From contig OW028584.1 in assembly GCA_932294295.1 (NCBI GenBank), positions 32,373,969-32,437,968 of the forward strand: DNA of 64,000 nucleotides. The letters are read 5' to 3'. The stretch's first letter is position 1; the number at the start of each line of letters is the position of its first letter. The translations under genes and the position numbers were made by a program. Below the pieces are notes generated by a model. That model was not told where the DNA came from. It made no database searches and saw only the letters and a program-made list of their open reading frames with translations. The DNA comes from Alitta virens. Taxonomy: Eukaryota > Annelida > Polychaeta > Phyllodocida > Nereididae. This document shows positions 33,966-44,414 of the stretch, piece after piece.

Positions 33966-33985
33966 TGGTGGAAAGTGGCTCATTT
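33966..33985 (+). other. Element B primer-binding site
   Basis: TGGTGGAAAGTGGCTCATTT begins at the base after the LTR. It resembles a degenerate form of the Leu-tRNA type site (TGGTG...AAGTGG) but with a gap, so the primer is uncertain. Confidence 0.6.
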
Positions 33986-34210
33986 TAAAACACTGGAATT
34001 ACAGCACTGGAAATATACAAAAGTGCACAGCAACATTAACTTCATGCTGACATTAATCAGAAAGGTACAGTGACATTTATCTATATTGATATCAGTTTTC
34101 AGTTTGTTGCGTCTATAGTGTGGTTCAAACATCTCTCTTGCATTAACAAAAGACTGTTCTATCTCTCAAAATACTTTTGCATAACGAAAATCTAAAATTA
34201 GAAATCTGAA
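33986..34210 (+). other. Element B leader
   Basis: Untranslated leader of about 225 bases. A possible splice donor (aaag/gtacagtg) lies near 34063 and could serve a spliced env mRNA; this is a guess from the sequence alone. Confidence 0.4.
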
Positions 34211-35338
34211 ATGGAGCAAGCAAATCAAGCTTGTTGTAAGGCTTCTAAATACTTTCCGGGCCGCTTTGAAGCTAAAAATGGCCAGAAAGCCACAGTGCAT
34301 TGGCTATTGTTTAAAGATTATGTAACTTATCAGAACATCTCCAATGAAGATGCTGTCAAAGAATTCATTTTTACACTGGGTGATGAGCCCCGTATTTGGT
34401 ACGATGACAATACAGCACTATTCACAGATCTGAATGCTCTTGAGAAGAATTTTAAGTCTACATTTGGGAGGGCCACCACGCGTGAAGAACGCTTAAGCGC
34501 ATTTTCAGACCTTGCGTATGTCCCAGGGGAGCCCCTAAATTCATATCGTAACAGGGTCCGCTCTACAGCCGCGAGAGCTAAGATAACAGACCAAGAGCAT
34601 GTACAGCTCAAATTCATTAATGGGTTTCCGAGTCACATTAGATCAGCACTCAGAGCCAAAAGAGATGCAACACTCGACGACTGCATGCTAACCGCACAGG
34701 CATTGCTATCAGAAGCAGCACCCCTGGCAGCACCAGTAATGGCAATGACTCCCAACAATGACATAGTAACACAGATGGAATCGTTACTACTATCCTTTGC
34801 GGGCAACCAAAGCCAGCAGCCCAGACAGAATTACCGTAATTACAGAGAGAATGACAGACAGAACAGGTCAGACTCACGATCATCATCCGCACAGCGAGGC
34901 AGATCGCAAAGCAGAGACAGATACAGACAGACAGACAGATCCCAGTCTAGAGACAGACGATATGGACAAAACAACAGAGACAACCGACGAGACAGACACC
35001 AATCAAGAGACAGACGCGACAGATACGATAATTCAAGAGACAGACACTCCAGGTATGACAATTCACGAGACAGACGAGACAGGTACGACAACTCACGAGA
35101 CAGACGCTACGGCAATGACTCTAGAAACAGAGACAACAGTAGCTCCCGCAATGGACGTGATAATGACGGAACAACAGCCGGAAAGTCAGTGTCTTTCAAC
35201 GACAGACGCTCCAGCTCACCCGGACCAAGACAATGTCAATTTTGTCATAAGACCGGCCATGAACTTGGTGATTGTTTTAAACTGAAAAGGGCCATAAGAG
35301 AAGGTCACATAAATGTTGAACAATTACCTTTTCATTAG
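34211..35338 (+). CDS. Element B Gag (capsid and nucleocapsid)
   Basis: A 375-residue protein, the same length as element A Gag. The capsid region covers residues 1-170, with HWLLFKDYVTYQ, EFIFTLGDEPRIWYDD and PGEPLNSYRNRV. Residues about 205-325 are dominated by Arg, Asp, Ser, Asn and Tyr, with repeated YDNSRDR blocks coded by DNA repeats at about 34980-35110. One zinc knuckle CQFCHKTGHELGDC lies at residues 342-355. It packages the RNA and forms the particle. The ATG follows gaaatctgaa and is the first in frame. The last codons overlap the pol frame. Confidence 0.93.
   Translation: MEQANQACCKASKYFPGRFEAKNGQKATVHWLLFKDYVTYQNISNEDAVKEFIFTLGDEPRIWYDDNTALFTDLNALEKNFKSTFGRATTREERLSAFSDLAYVPGEPLNSYRNRVRSTAARAKITDQEHVQLKFINGFPSHIRSALRAKRDATLDDCMLTAQALLSEAAPLAAPVMAMTPNNDIVTQMESLLLSFAGNQSQQPRQNYRNYRENDRQNRSDSRSSSAQRGRSQSRDRYRQTDRSQSRDRRYGQNNRDNRRDRHQSRDRRDRYDNSRDRHSRYDNSRDRRDRYDNSRDRRYGNDSRNRDNSSSRNGRDNDGTTAGKSVSFNDRRSSSPGPRQCQFCHKTGHELGDCFKLKRAIREGHINVEQLPFH
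35320..35338 (+). promoter_or_regulatory. Probable -1 gag-pol frameshift site, element B
   Basis: The pol frame has a TGA at 35317-35319 and is open from 35320; gag stops at 35336-35338. The overlap is 19 bases and contains cctttt, read CCT TTT CAT in gag. As in element A, a T precedes a TTT codon, so a one-base backward slip is possible. After it the sequence ggggcccaggctgcag could pair locally. Confidence 0.6.
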
Positions 35339-35580
35339 GGGCCCAGGCTGCAGACACCAGACTCCCTGGCCACCCCAACACCAATGATCCTCCCACAAAA
35401 TTAAAAAATGTTATTGAATGTGAATCATCCAAGCATTCATCTCACCACAATCATCCCACAACCACCACCTTATCATCTAATCATCTTCTTCATGTCACTC
35501 ACACATCTGATCATGAGTCATCAGACTCAGCTTCAGAATCAGATGAAAGCACCTCATCAGTACAGAGTAATCAGTGTCTC

Positions 35581-38500
35581 TTGCAGCTCAGCAAGTACAA
35601 CATGGTCAAAGGTTTCTTGCCTAGCAAAGAAGCAATGATAGTTTTGATTGATTCAGGAGCTTCCTCGTCAATAATATGTGCCAGAACAGTAGAAGCATCC
35701 ACATTTTTGTCCCAATTGACAAAAAGAGATGTCCCACCGCTCAAGTTTACTGTAGGCAATGGACAGGAAATATACACCAGCTACGCCATGGATGTCCCAA
35801 TAACAATTGGCGGTGAATCATTCAATATTGAAGTCAGAGCAGTAGATAACCTAGGAGGTGTAGGCCTTATACTAGGAACTGAGTCATTAGCAGTACTGGA
35901 CGCTAAATTGGACTTTAGAACACACCAATTGCATTTTAAATCTACCTCTGTAAATCTACATGTCTGCCACGACATCACTATCAAACCAGGTGCCACAAGC
36001 ATTGCGCAAATCAAAGGACATATTCCTAGTTTCTTGAAAAACAGCGTGGCACTCATTAAGACAACTAAATTTGCGTCACAGTACTCATGTTCCCAAATGA
36101 TTGTCAAATTCAATAAGTGCATAGCAAATGTAATTATACATAATCCCACAAACAGGACCACAACATTGTATAAACACAAGCCATTTGCCACTTTATCATT
36201 TAGCGACCTAACCAATGTGTACACGCCCGTAGACAAACAAGGGCTATTGAAATTATGCACACCGACAACACAGCAATTAACAGACAAAGACAGTGACAAT
36301 CAACCAGCCAACAGGGACAGCACGGCAATGCAAAATCAATTAACCAGACAGCAGCTACGACAAGTAAAGAAGGAACAGTATCCTCATTTGGAGGATTGTG
36401 ATGTACGCTTAACTATGTATGACAAAGAAATTATTGACAGAGACATTGCCTACGACGATTGCGTCCTCCATCCTTCGGAACAAGGCGCTTTGAAAGAGCT
36501 CTTGCAGAAGTACAAGGGCGCCTTCAGTCTCCATGGTGAAGTCGGAGACACTGGTACGGAAGTCGACTTCGAATTAAATGACAAAACGCCCTTCTACATA
36601 CGCCCTTTTACAGTGGCTCAGGCAGAGAAGCCACTGATTGACAAGGAGCTACAGAAACTAGTCAAAATGGGAGTATTGACACCAGGACACTCGCAGTACT
36701 CCAGTCCAGTCATGCTAATCCGCAAGAAGGACACAGACGCTAAGCGTCTAGTCACAGATTTTCGATTCCTTAACCAGAAAATTATAAAACGAAATCTGCC
36801 CTTCCCATTGTTGCGAGATGCCCTCCAAACCATCGGCCATGCACAGCCAACCGTGATTTCAGTTTTGGACCTCAAAGAAGCGTACCACAGCCTGTCGCTC
36901 ACGCCGAAGGCTTCCCAATATTGTGGTATAACCTCGTACCACGGTGGTGCAAGTTTCAAATATCGCAAATTACCGATGGGCTTGGCCTTATCGCCAAGTG
37001 TTTTTCAAACTCACATAAATGAAATCCTCTCCGAAGCCCAGGCGCAGGAATTTTGTATAGCTATCATGGATGATCTGATCGTTTTTTCCCGCACAAAAGC
37101 AGAGCACTTCCGGCATGTAGAGGTAATCCTAGCAGCCATTAGCAAACATGGCCTTAAAATCTCGCCGGCCAAAGCTAAGTTGTTCAGGGATAAGGTCACA
37201 TACATGGGACACAAGTTACTCATCCAGAATGGCGGGCCATGCATTGCTCCACTACGCCAGCGGACAGAGGCAATCATCAAAATGCCTATCCCGGACACTA
37301 AAAGAAAGCTCAAAGCCTTCATTGGCAAGGTGTCATACCTGTCAATGTATCTACCTAAGCTACAAAAACTTCTCAGGCCTCTACATAAAATTGCAGCTAA
37401 AAGCGCCCAGTTCATATGGGACCATGAGACTCAACAAGCCTATAATTACATCATAGAGCTCCTGGTGAAACCACCAGTCCTAGCAATGCCAAACAGCACT
37501 GGACTATTTCGACTATACTGCGACACCAGTAAAATAGGAGTAGGTGCAGCCATATATCAGATCCAAAGAGGCCAAGAAAGATTGATAGGATATTTTTCTA
37601 AGGCATTACCAAGAGCAGCGGAAAATTATTCAATAACAGAGCTTGAGTTTACTGGGTTATACATTTCAGTTCATGCCTTCAGACATTTATTAAAGAGCAC
37701 AACATTTGAAGTGTACACCGACCACTCGGCGATCCCGCAGATCATGAAGGCTAAAACAGAGCCTGCCACTCAGAGAATAAAACGACTTTTAGAGCGGCTC
37801 AGTACATATTCAATGAAAGTCGGCTATCGTAAGGGTTCAACAATGATTGTAGCTGATTTTTTGTCACGTAATCCCCAGCTGTCAAATGACGACCTGGATA
37901 TTGCGTTTGTTATGACAAGAGCGCAGGCAAGGCAGCAGCAACCCCAAAGCGATCCACCAGTAAATCCTGCAGAGCAAATGGTGACACAGCCGCCGCCTGA
38001 TCCAATTGAACTCAGACCATCGGCGCCTGCCTCAGCAGGGCACACAGTACCGCAAGCAGCGGCCACAAATGCCGAGCCGGCAAGACCCAGAGGTCGCCCT
38101 GCCAAGAAGTCGAAACAAGATGACAGACACACAGCCACAACATCAAAATCTGTCACCCCAGACAGAGTTAGCAGAAATCCAGTGACAATAGCAATAAGGT
38201 CGAAAAGTCATGGCCCTGTCACTAGGAACAGAGACTCGTCAAACAGTCTCCCAAAACTGACAAATAATCCCAGCACTACCACATTTGTCAGACATGCTGC
38301 AGCAGCTGCTGCACAAGCAGTAAATACACCACCAGCCACCTTAGTGGAGTGCGCAGTCAATCAACCACAACAGCAGCCCAGCTCGATCATATACACCGAC
38401 CAAATTGACAGTCCAAAGATAGCAGAAACCCACTCCCTGCCACCAAAGTATCTTTACAGAGACCCAAGCACTCTTCAGTTGGACAAAACTGTGGTCGAAA

Positions 38501-40341
38501 TAAGACACCTGCCCAAGCAAAAGATGCTCACTGAACAACTGAGTAAATTGCAAAATCTAGTCAATGATTGCCCAGCTCTTCCATTTACAAAGACTGAGTT
38601 ATCAAAGCAGCAATCCCAATGCATACATTTTGCTCACTTGTACAGATACATTGCAGAAGGTACATTACCATTTAATCGTCAAGAAGCACGAAATGTAATG
38701 ATACAGTCCGAGTCATATATCATCATAGACTCTGTCTTATTTAAATTTTCCATAAATGATTCTGACTGCAAATTGCTCATTGCGTTGCCACAGGCATTGG
38801 TAACCCAAATACTGCATATTTATCATGACTCTCTGCTAGCATGCCATCAAGGAGTTGTCCGCGTTGCGGCAACAATTAAGCAGCACTTCTACTTCCCAAG
38901 ACTGCACCAACAAGTCAATGACTATGTCAAAACATGTGTCACATGTCAGAACAGAAAGTCGCCTCCGCATGAAGACAGGACATATGCATTAAACATTCCA
39001 ACATCATATGCCCCATTTTCCAAAGTATATGCGGACTTAAAGACCATGCCACCATCATCTGAAGACCACCGATACATCCTGACATTAGTGTGTAACATCA
39101 CACGCTATGTCATATTAGTCCCACTCAAGAACAAAGATGCAGCTTCAGTTGCAGAAGCAATATTACAAAAGTGTGTATTCATATATGGTCCTTTTTCTAC
39201 GTTGATCACAGATCACGGCCGCGAGTTTGAAAACCAGGTTACAAATTATATCTTTCAGGCACTTAAAATCAATCACCACTTCGTGTCGGTAGGCAACCAT
39301 CAGGCAAACAAAGCCGAAAGATTTATTGGAACAATCGCCAATATGCTAACGTCATGTCTCAATGAGAATGGCCGAAATTGGCACTTATTTTGTAATGCGG
39401 TAGCATATGGCTACAACAGTTTTGCATTGCCCAGCCTAGGCAATTACAGCCCGTATTACTTGGTACACCTTAGACACCCCCCCACTTTGTTTAACGTCCC
39501 CACCACAGACTCCATAGCACCCACATACCGCGACTATGTAGAGTTACTCAAAACCAGACTACAGAAAGTGGGTAAAACTGTCTTGGACCTTCAATACAAA
39601 TTGCAGCACGACCAGGCTGTCAAACAAGCACGAAGAGCATCAACAAGCACCATTTATTCAGCAGGAATGCTTGTATATTTGTTGGCCCCCACAGCCAGCG
39701 CTCTACAGACAGCATCCAAGAAAATCCGCATGGATTTTGTAGGGCCAGTAGTAATTCGGTCAATGGTGGATTCTTCCCACGCAATTCTAGGGACACTAGA
39801 AGGTCAACAACTCACTGGGAAATTCCACGTGAATAGATTAAAACCCGCTTGGGTTCGTACCACAAGTGGTCCAGTCAATTCACTAGCAAAATTAAAAGGA
39901 ATTTTCAAATCAAAACTGGGGAACCAACATGACATAACGACAAATGACATTGCACAAATTGTGGACGAAGCAGGGAACTGCACCCAAGACTCACGTCACA
40001 CGTGTAACGTGACACAAGATGACAACTCGCGCCCCATCAGTCAATTCACCAAATACGCCCCAGGCAATAGCAATCTAGCAGCAGATCATCAAATACCAGT
40101 CAAACAGGTTCAAACATTGCTCAGCCTGACTCCCACCAAGTCGGGAGATTATGAAATAACCAAGGCCAGAATTAAGAATGGGATGTTACAAGTATTCATT
40201 ACTCAAAACTTAACACAAGGGATGTGGCTCTCACAAGATGAGCATCCGTCCCTCTCAAACTTAACTGAAAAACTTTATGAAGATAATTTCCGCGTAAGCG
40301 GAAATGTACGTACTTTCGTACAACAACTACTTAAACACTAA
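35581..40341 (+). CDS. Element B Pol polyprotein (PR-RT-RNase H-IN)
   Basis: 1586 residues counted from the TTG at 35581; the frame runs open from 35320, so the real product carries about 87 more residues by frameshift. Protease LIDSGASSS (about residues 23-31). Reverse transcriptase with LVTDFRFLN, VLDLKEAYH, KLPMGLALSPSVFQ and IMDD near 495. RNase H LYCDTSKIGVGAA near 644, then VYTDHSAIPQ. A 250-residue linker contains PRGRPAKK, AT-hook-like. Integrase HHCC (HDSLLACHQG ... CVTCQNRK, about 1080-1125); core triad in YADLKTMP, ITDHGREFEN and AERFIGTI. C-terminal GPY/F-type part with MDFVGPVVIR, then a 130-residue tail. Every catalytic residue is kept. It replicates and integrates the element. 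It is clearly related to the Pol at 20665-25533 along its whole length. Confidence 0.95.
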   Translation: MQLSKYNMVKGFLPSKEAMIVLIDSGASSSIICARTVEASTFLSQLTKRDVPPLKFTVGNGQEIYTSYAMDVPITIGGESFNIEVRAVDNLGGVGLILGTESLAVLDAKLDFRTHQLHFKSTSVNLHVCHDITIKPGATSIAQIKGHIPSFLKNSVALIKTTKFASQYSCSQMIVKFNKCIANVIIHNPTNRTTTLYKHKPFATLSFSDLTNVYTPVDKQGLLKLCTPTTQQLTDKDSDNQPANRDSTAMQNQLTRQQLRQVKKEQYPHLEDCDVRLTMYDKEIIDRDIAYDDCVLHPSEQGALKELLQKYKGAFSLHGEVGDTGTEVDFELNDKTPFYIRPFTVAQAEKPLIDKELQKLVKMGVLTPGHSQYSSPVMLIRKKDTDAKRLVTDFRFLNQKIIKRNLPFPLLRDALQTIGHAQPTVISVLDLKEAYHSLSLTPKASQYCGITSYHGGASFKYRKLPMGLALSPSVFQTHINEILSEAQAQEFCIAIMDDLIVFSRTKAEHFRHVEVILAAISKHGLKISPAKAKLFRDKVTYMGHKLLIQNGGPCIAPLRQRTEAIIKMPIPDTKRKLKAFIGKVSYLSMYLPKLQKLLRPLHKIAAKSAQFIWDHETQQAYNYIIELLVKPPVLAMPNSTGLFRLYCDTSKIGVGAAIYQIQRGQERLIGYFSKALPRAAENYSITELEFTGLYISVHAFRHLLKSTTFEVYTDHSAIPQIMKAKTEPATQRIKRLLERLSTYSMKVGYRKGSTMIVADFLSRNPQLSNDDLDIAFVMTRAQARQQQPQSDPPVNPAEQMVTQPPPDPIELRPSAPASAGHTVPQAAATNAEPARPRGRPAKKSKQDDRHTATTSKSVTPDRVSRNPVTIAIRSKSHGPVTRNRDSSNSLPKLTNNPSTTTFVRHAAAAAAQAVNTPPATLVECAVNQPQQQPSSIIYTDQIDSPKIAETHSLPPKYLYRDPSTLQLDKTVVEIRHLPKQKMLTEQLSKLQNLVNDCPALPFTKTELSKQQSQCIHFAHLYRYIAEGTLPFNRQEARNVMIQSESYIIIDSVLFKFSINDSDCKLLIALPQALVTQILHIYHDSLLACHQGVVRVAATIKQHFYFPRLHQQVNDYVKTCVTCQNRKSPPHEDRTYALNIPTSYAPFSKVYADLKTMPPSSEDHRYILTLVCNITRYVILVPLKNKDAASVAEAILQKCVFIYGPFSTLITDHGREFENQVTNYIFQALKINHHFVSVGNHQANKAERFIGTIANMLTSCLNENGRNWHLFCNAVAYGYNSFALPSLGNYSPYYLVHLRHPPTLFNVPTTDSIAPTYRDYVELLKTRLQKVGKTVLDLQYKLQHDQAVKQARRASTSTIYSAGMLVYLLAPTASALQTASKKIRMDFVGPVVIRSMVDSSHAILGTLEGQQLTGKFHVNRLKPAWVRTTSGPVNSLAKLKGIFKSKLGNQHDITTNDIAQIVDEAGNCTQDSRHTCNVTQDDNSRPISQFTKYAPGNSNLAADHQIPVKQVQTLLSLTPTKSGDYEITKARIKNGMLQVFITQNLTQGMWLSQDEHPSLSNLTEKLYEDNFRVSGNVRTFVQQLLKH

Positions 40342-41588
40342 GCAAGCCGACAAAACCAATACCAAAGTTTCAAAACTGAGCTCGCACACAAACTTAGTTC
40401 TGTACCATCACATCATTACTTCATCCCCATTATCATTATCTCATTCCCATTTTTTTCGTTTTTTTAAGAGTACAAATTTTTTGTGGATCAACCAATAATC
40501 TGGTGTTTACACAATGCATTTATTGAAATTCAGATGACATTGAGCTGATATGAAATTGACTAACCAAGTCTTTCATACGGCAAAGCCGTGTCAATAGACA
40601 TGGCAGGTGGAAATTACTGAATGTAATTGCAAATTTCCCACAAAACAAAAAGGGAAGCGAATTTCAATTAGAATTGTTTCTTACAAGTTAAAGTGTTACC
40701 ACTTCACACTAAGCAAAAGAAGTCTAGCTCAATTGTCCCATGGACGCAATTAGTACATTCTGCGTTTAAGTCCATGACAATGGAATTGAAAGTCTGATTG
40801 GTAGCATTGTCCAGTTTTTTTTATCACATTTAAGCCAGGAACGTCCATTTCCGCCGCAATTACACTACATTGACGGGGGGAGACAAAATGTTGCACAAAC
40901 CTAGCTAATTGAGGGATTAAAGGCTGCAACAGGCATTGTGATATTAAGGCGTCCACGACAACACACCGACCGGACAAAGGCAGCCCAGAAATGGAAAACA
41001 TAAAGGGCCAATTTAGGCTCGCTGCCACAATGGTTAAAGTGCAAAGCCACACCATTCGCCATAAAACTTACTGTACTTAATTAATTCCCAAGCCATTCTT
41101 GCATACCTCAAATGTGAGAAATGGTGTAACTTGGGTAATTGCCTCGAAATGAGGCTTCGCCACAAAGGCAGTCCAATTTACAGGTGGTACATTACCAAAG
41201 AGTCCACTTAAAGTGGTAAAACTCTAAGGTATCACCCTGAATCAAAGTCAGGGTCGACTTCACAGTTGTTATCACAACTACTCATTCTCATTGTTTCATT
41301 TCTCTTTAAGTCACAGGTATGTGTGAAGTCCCAAATACGGACTTCAAAGCTTTTATCTCTTGCAAATACGCAATTTTAGTTCTTTCCATTACGCAATTTG
41401 TAGTACATAGTTGACTTTAGATTGTAGCGACAGCACCACGTAGTAATACCCCAACACCACAGACACGACAGATCCCTTAACAGTTAAAGGTACTTTGATG
41501 ACTTTAATCCACCCCCCCACAAGAGGGCTTAAAGCTCCCTTAAACCCACTTCAAAGGACACAGGTACCAGTTAAATACCCGGCACTTC
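40342..41588 (+). other. Element B pol-env spacer rich in stem-loops
   Basis: A 1.25 kb gap without a long frame. Perfect short hairpins are frequent: GCCTC/GAGGC (41141-41155), CCACTT/AAGTGG nested in AGAGT/ACTCT (about 41200-41225), ACCCTGA/TCAGGGT with a 7-base loop (41234-41254) and AGTTGT/ACAACT with a TATC loop (41264-41279). The dense structure suggests an RNA role in env expression, packaging or export. No splice acceptor can be fixed, although a C-rich tract ends at about 41520. Confidence 0.5.
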
Positions 41589-44414
41589 ATGGATACAACC
41601 AGTCCACTCTCGGATACAATCATGGTCACTTCGTATCTCCTTGGATGTTTTCTGCTTGCCCTGGCTGCTGCCCAGCACCCTCCGATGATAGTTCGTCCGA
41701 ACTTAGGAATTATCTTGCTGAAGGAAAGAGACATTTCTTTGTCTCCTTCTATATGGCACCACACGATCGCCATACCCTTCTTCCCGGATATCGCAATGAC
41801 GACCCCATCTATATTATGTGACACCGAACTAAACACCACGTCCGACGTTTCCACTGCCTGCGACAATCTCCAGGAACTCAACACCATGTATATGGAGTTA
41901 AAGGACAGGCTCACCATGGACATCCATACCACCCACACATCAATCATGGACGTCATGGACATCCAGGATCACACTCCCAAGCGACAACGCAGAGGTTGGT
42001 TCAATCTTTTGGGTAATATAGCGAAAAAAGTAATGGGAGTTGCGACGGAAGCAGATATCAAGATCCTGCAAAGTCACATAGGTCAACTGATGGACATGAT
42101 CCGAAGGGATAAGAAAGATAGAATCCACGATGTAAGCAAGTTACACTCTTACGAAGTAAAGTCGGACATCAGAATGAATAAACTACAGAAGCACCTGCTA
42201 AAATTGGACCAAACGCTAATTGACATATCAACAGACATAGCGACTCTACAGACATATGCCCATATGGCCGAAACTTTAGCTAGGCAAGTAAAAGTTCAAG
42301 GACACCAGATAAACACCACTATGGCAATTGTGAACTGGCTCCACCATTATAATATTAATTTGCATACATTGAACCAGCTCAGAATTTCAGCTGCCTCTCA
42401 GCTGTCAGATATAAATCAATTGATAAAGGGACGATTAACTGTCAACCTTGTGGATCCCCAACACCTCAGAGCTATTCTGAGAGATATTAATACCGAGTTA
42501 CAGACCAAATCAAAGAATCTGTATATTAAGCCTGACATAACCATATTTTATAAAAATGATAATATGGTCACCACCTCGCATGACAGCACCTTTTTATATG
42601 TAAAGATTAAGATCCCTGTATCTAGTACAACTACAGAGTTTGCCCTATATAAAATTGATGCCGTACCAGTCCCCACTTCTCGCACAAATGATATTTACAC
42701 AGAGCTGTATGGCTTCAATACATGGTTTGCCATCTCCACCAATTCTAAGTATTTCTTAGAATTCCCGGATGAGGACATATACCTCATAAAGGACGTCCTC
42801 AACACCCGTAACTATCTGCCTTCAAAAGCACATAATACGTCATGCCCCTATGCCCTATTTATGGGTGACACCGCCACTATTATATCACTCTGTCGACACA
42901 GATTAGTTAATAAACCCGTCATGAGCGCTGAATTCGTCTACACAGTTCAAGCTCAAGGCTATTTGGTATACACCCCGGCACGAGTTTGGACCTTGCAATG
43001 CCAACACCACAATAAAACCAACACTACCAACATGTCCCATAAAGGTCTTTTTAGAATTAACATAGAGTGTGGCTGTAAACTCACATCCCATCTTACAGAG
43101 CTCTTGGCAGATTCTACCACTTGCGCTACCTCAAAATCCATCACGACGTACAGCGCCAACTTCCTAGTTTACTATAAACTTTACATGGAGTCTCTGCCCC
43201 TCAACCTCACTATCAACGAGTTTACAGCAGAACCCTTCAACTTCCAATTGCCAAAACTAGTCCACACAAAATTGAACTTTACAACCTTAGAACTGAACGA
43301 CGGACTATCAGACGCGGACCAAACAGACTTAGATAACTTTCATTACAGCGACTCCACCGACGATTCATCCTGGTCTTTTTCTAATTGGAGCAACATGCCC
43401 GAATCCGACACCATCATGGCAGCAGGATCAATTGTACTTATATCAGTACAACTACTTGCCATAATGGTACTCCTGCACCATCAGCGACAACTAAACAGGA
43501 TCAACACTGTACTTCTGGCATTAGCCACTACACACGGAGCAGACGCCGCCGACTTCCTATTACCAACGACGGCACTTCCATCAATCGCCCCGGAAATAAC
43601 CTCCAATTTTCCTACATGGCGAACCGTAATAATAGTCGCCTCATTTATCCTGTCCGTCATCAATATGCTGATCATCCTCATTGAGAAATTGACACCATTG
43701 ATGGAAAAGTGTGAGACAAACACACGCTTAAATCATCTGGAGACTGACCTCTACTGTGCTATGTATAGCAATCAACATCAGCTCCACATCAAAGTCATCA
43801 CGATACCGCATGACCTATCGGCTCTATCAGTCCTGAAGATACAAGACCCCCATGATGTCACGTTCTCCACTAACCTGTTTTGTACATTTGCATCTTTCAA
43901 CTGGGCACAACTCGAGATTTACGCAGGAACCAAGAGAATATTACTCCCTCAGAGAGTAAGTGTCCCTCTATGCCAGTACGGAGCTTTCCGCAGAATAGCC
44001 AGGCACAGACACACAGTAAAATTCATATTAATGCAAAATATGGACTCTCTCACCATCAGTGACTGGTCCCGCACAGACAAAACCAGCCCTCAACATCAGA
44101 CTGCACAGCCAATAGTACTCAGATTTGGAGACTCCCCAACCGCAACTTACAGACCAACATCGACACCGACAGAAGACCCAGCACGAGTCCCACTACTTGC
44201 CCAGCCGGGCATAAATATTTCACCTTGCCAAGCGTCCACGCCTCAACCCAACAATGGAGGATCACAGACACCAGCTAACGACAGGACCACTCACCGACAG
44301 ACAAGTACTTCCTCCAAGGACTCGTCTACAACACCACCTCCATCGGCACCTCCCTCAACAAACCCCTCCATAACAACACCTCAGTCAGACCCCTACAGCA
44401 TAGAATACAGATAA
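41589..44414 (+). CDS. Element B Env, F-type fusion glycoprotein
   Basis: A 941-residue envelope-like protein. An in-frame ATG at codon 12 opens a better signal peptide (MVTSYLLGCFLLALAAA), so either start may be used. A furin-type site KRQRR ends at residue 135 and is followed by GWFNLLGNIAKKVMGVAT, very like element A. Then comes a long helical region (about 150-310) and a cysteine-bearing ectodomain with many NxT/S sites. Membrane segments are at about 608-630 and 677-698. The part after the second segment keeps a block shared with element A (ETNTRLNHLETDLYCAMYSN; FASFNWAQLEIYAG; HTVKFILMQ) and ends in a 110-residue Thr/Ser/Pro-rich tail. The fusion-protein assignment rests on layout and the cleavage/fusion motif. 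No stop or frameshift is present. Confidence 0.85.
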   Translation: MDTTSPLSDTIMVTSYLLGCFLLALAAAQHPPMIVRPNLGIILLKERDISLSPSIWHHTIAIPFFPDIAMTTPSILCDTELNTTSDVSTACDNLQELNTMYMELKDRLTMDIHTTHTSIMDVMDIQDHTPKRQRRGWFNLLGNIAKKVMGVATEADIKILQSHIGQLMDMIRRDKKDRIHDVSKLHSYEVKSDIRMNKLQKHLLKLDQTLIDISTDIATLQTYAHMAETLARQVKVQGHQINTTMAIVNWLHHYNINLHTLNQLRISAASQLSDINQLIKGRLTVNLVDPQHLRAILRDINTELQTKSKNLYIKPDITIFYKNDNMVTTSHDSTFLYVKIKIPVSSTTTEFALYKIDAVPVPTSRTNDIYTELYGFNTWFAISTNSKYFLEFPDEDIYLIKDVLNTRNYLPSKAHNTSCPYALFMGDTATIISLCRHRLVNKPVMSAEFVYTVQAQGYLVYTPARVWTLQCQHHNKTNTTNMSHKGLFRINIECGCKLTSHLTELLADSTTCATSKSITTYSANFLVYYKLYMESLPLNLTINEFTAEPFNFQLPKLVHTKLNFTTLELNDGLSDADQTDLDNFHYSDSTDDSSWSFSNWSNMPESDTIMAAGSIVLISVQLLAIMVLLHHQRQLNRINTVLLALATTHGADAADFLLPTTALPSIAPEITSNFPTWRTVIIVASFILSVINMLIILIEKLTPLMEKCETNTRLNHLETDLYCAMYSNQHQLHIKVITIPHDLSALSVLKIQDPHDVTFSTNLFCTFASFNWAQLEIYAGTKRILLPQRVSVPLCQYGAFRRIARHRHTVKFILMQNMDSLTISDWSRTDKTSPQHQTAQPIVLRFGDSPTATYRPTSTPTEDPARVPLLAQPGINISPCQASTPQPNNGGSQTPANDRTTHRQTSTSSKDSSTTPPPSAPPSTNPSITTPQSDPYSIEYR

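Noticed and set aside
34797..35285. 162-codon frame overlapping gag of element B, rich in Thr and Asp
   Set aside because: Shadow of the repeat-rich Gag tract in another frame; no start context or independent conservation.
37824..38156. 110-codon minus-strand frame with hydrophobic stretches
   Set aside because: Antisense to the low-complexity Pol linker; hydrophobicity follows from the reverse of Pro/Gln/Ala codons.
41540..41962. 140-codon minus-strand frame over the env start of element B
   Set aside because: Antisense to Env signal peptide and N-terminus; no independent features.
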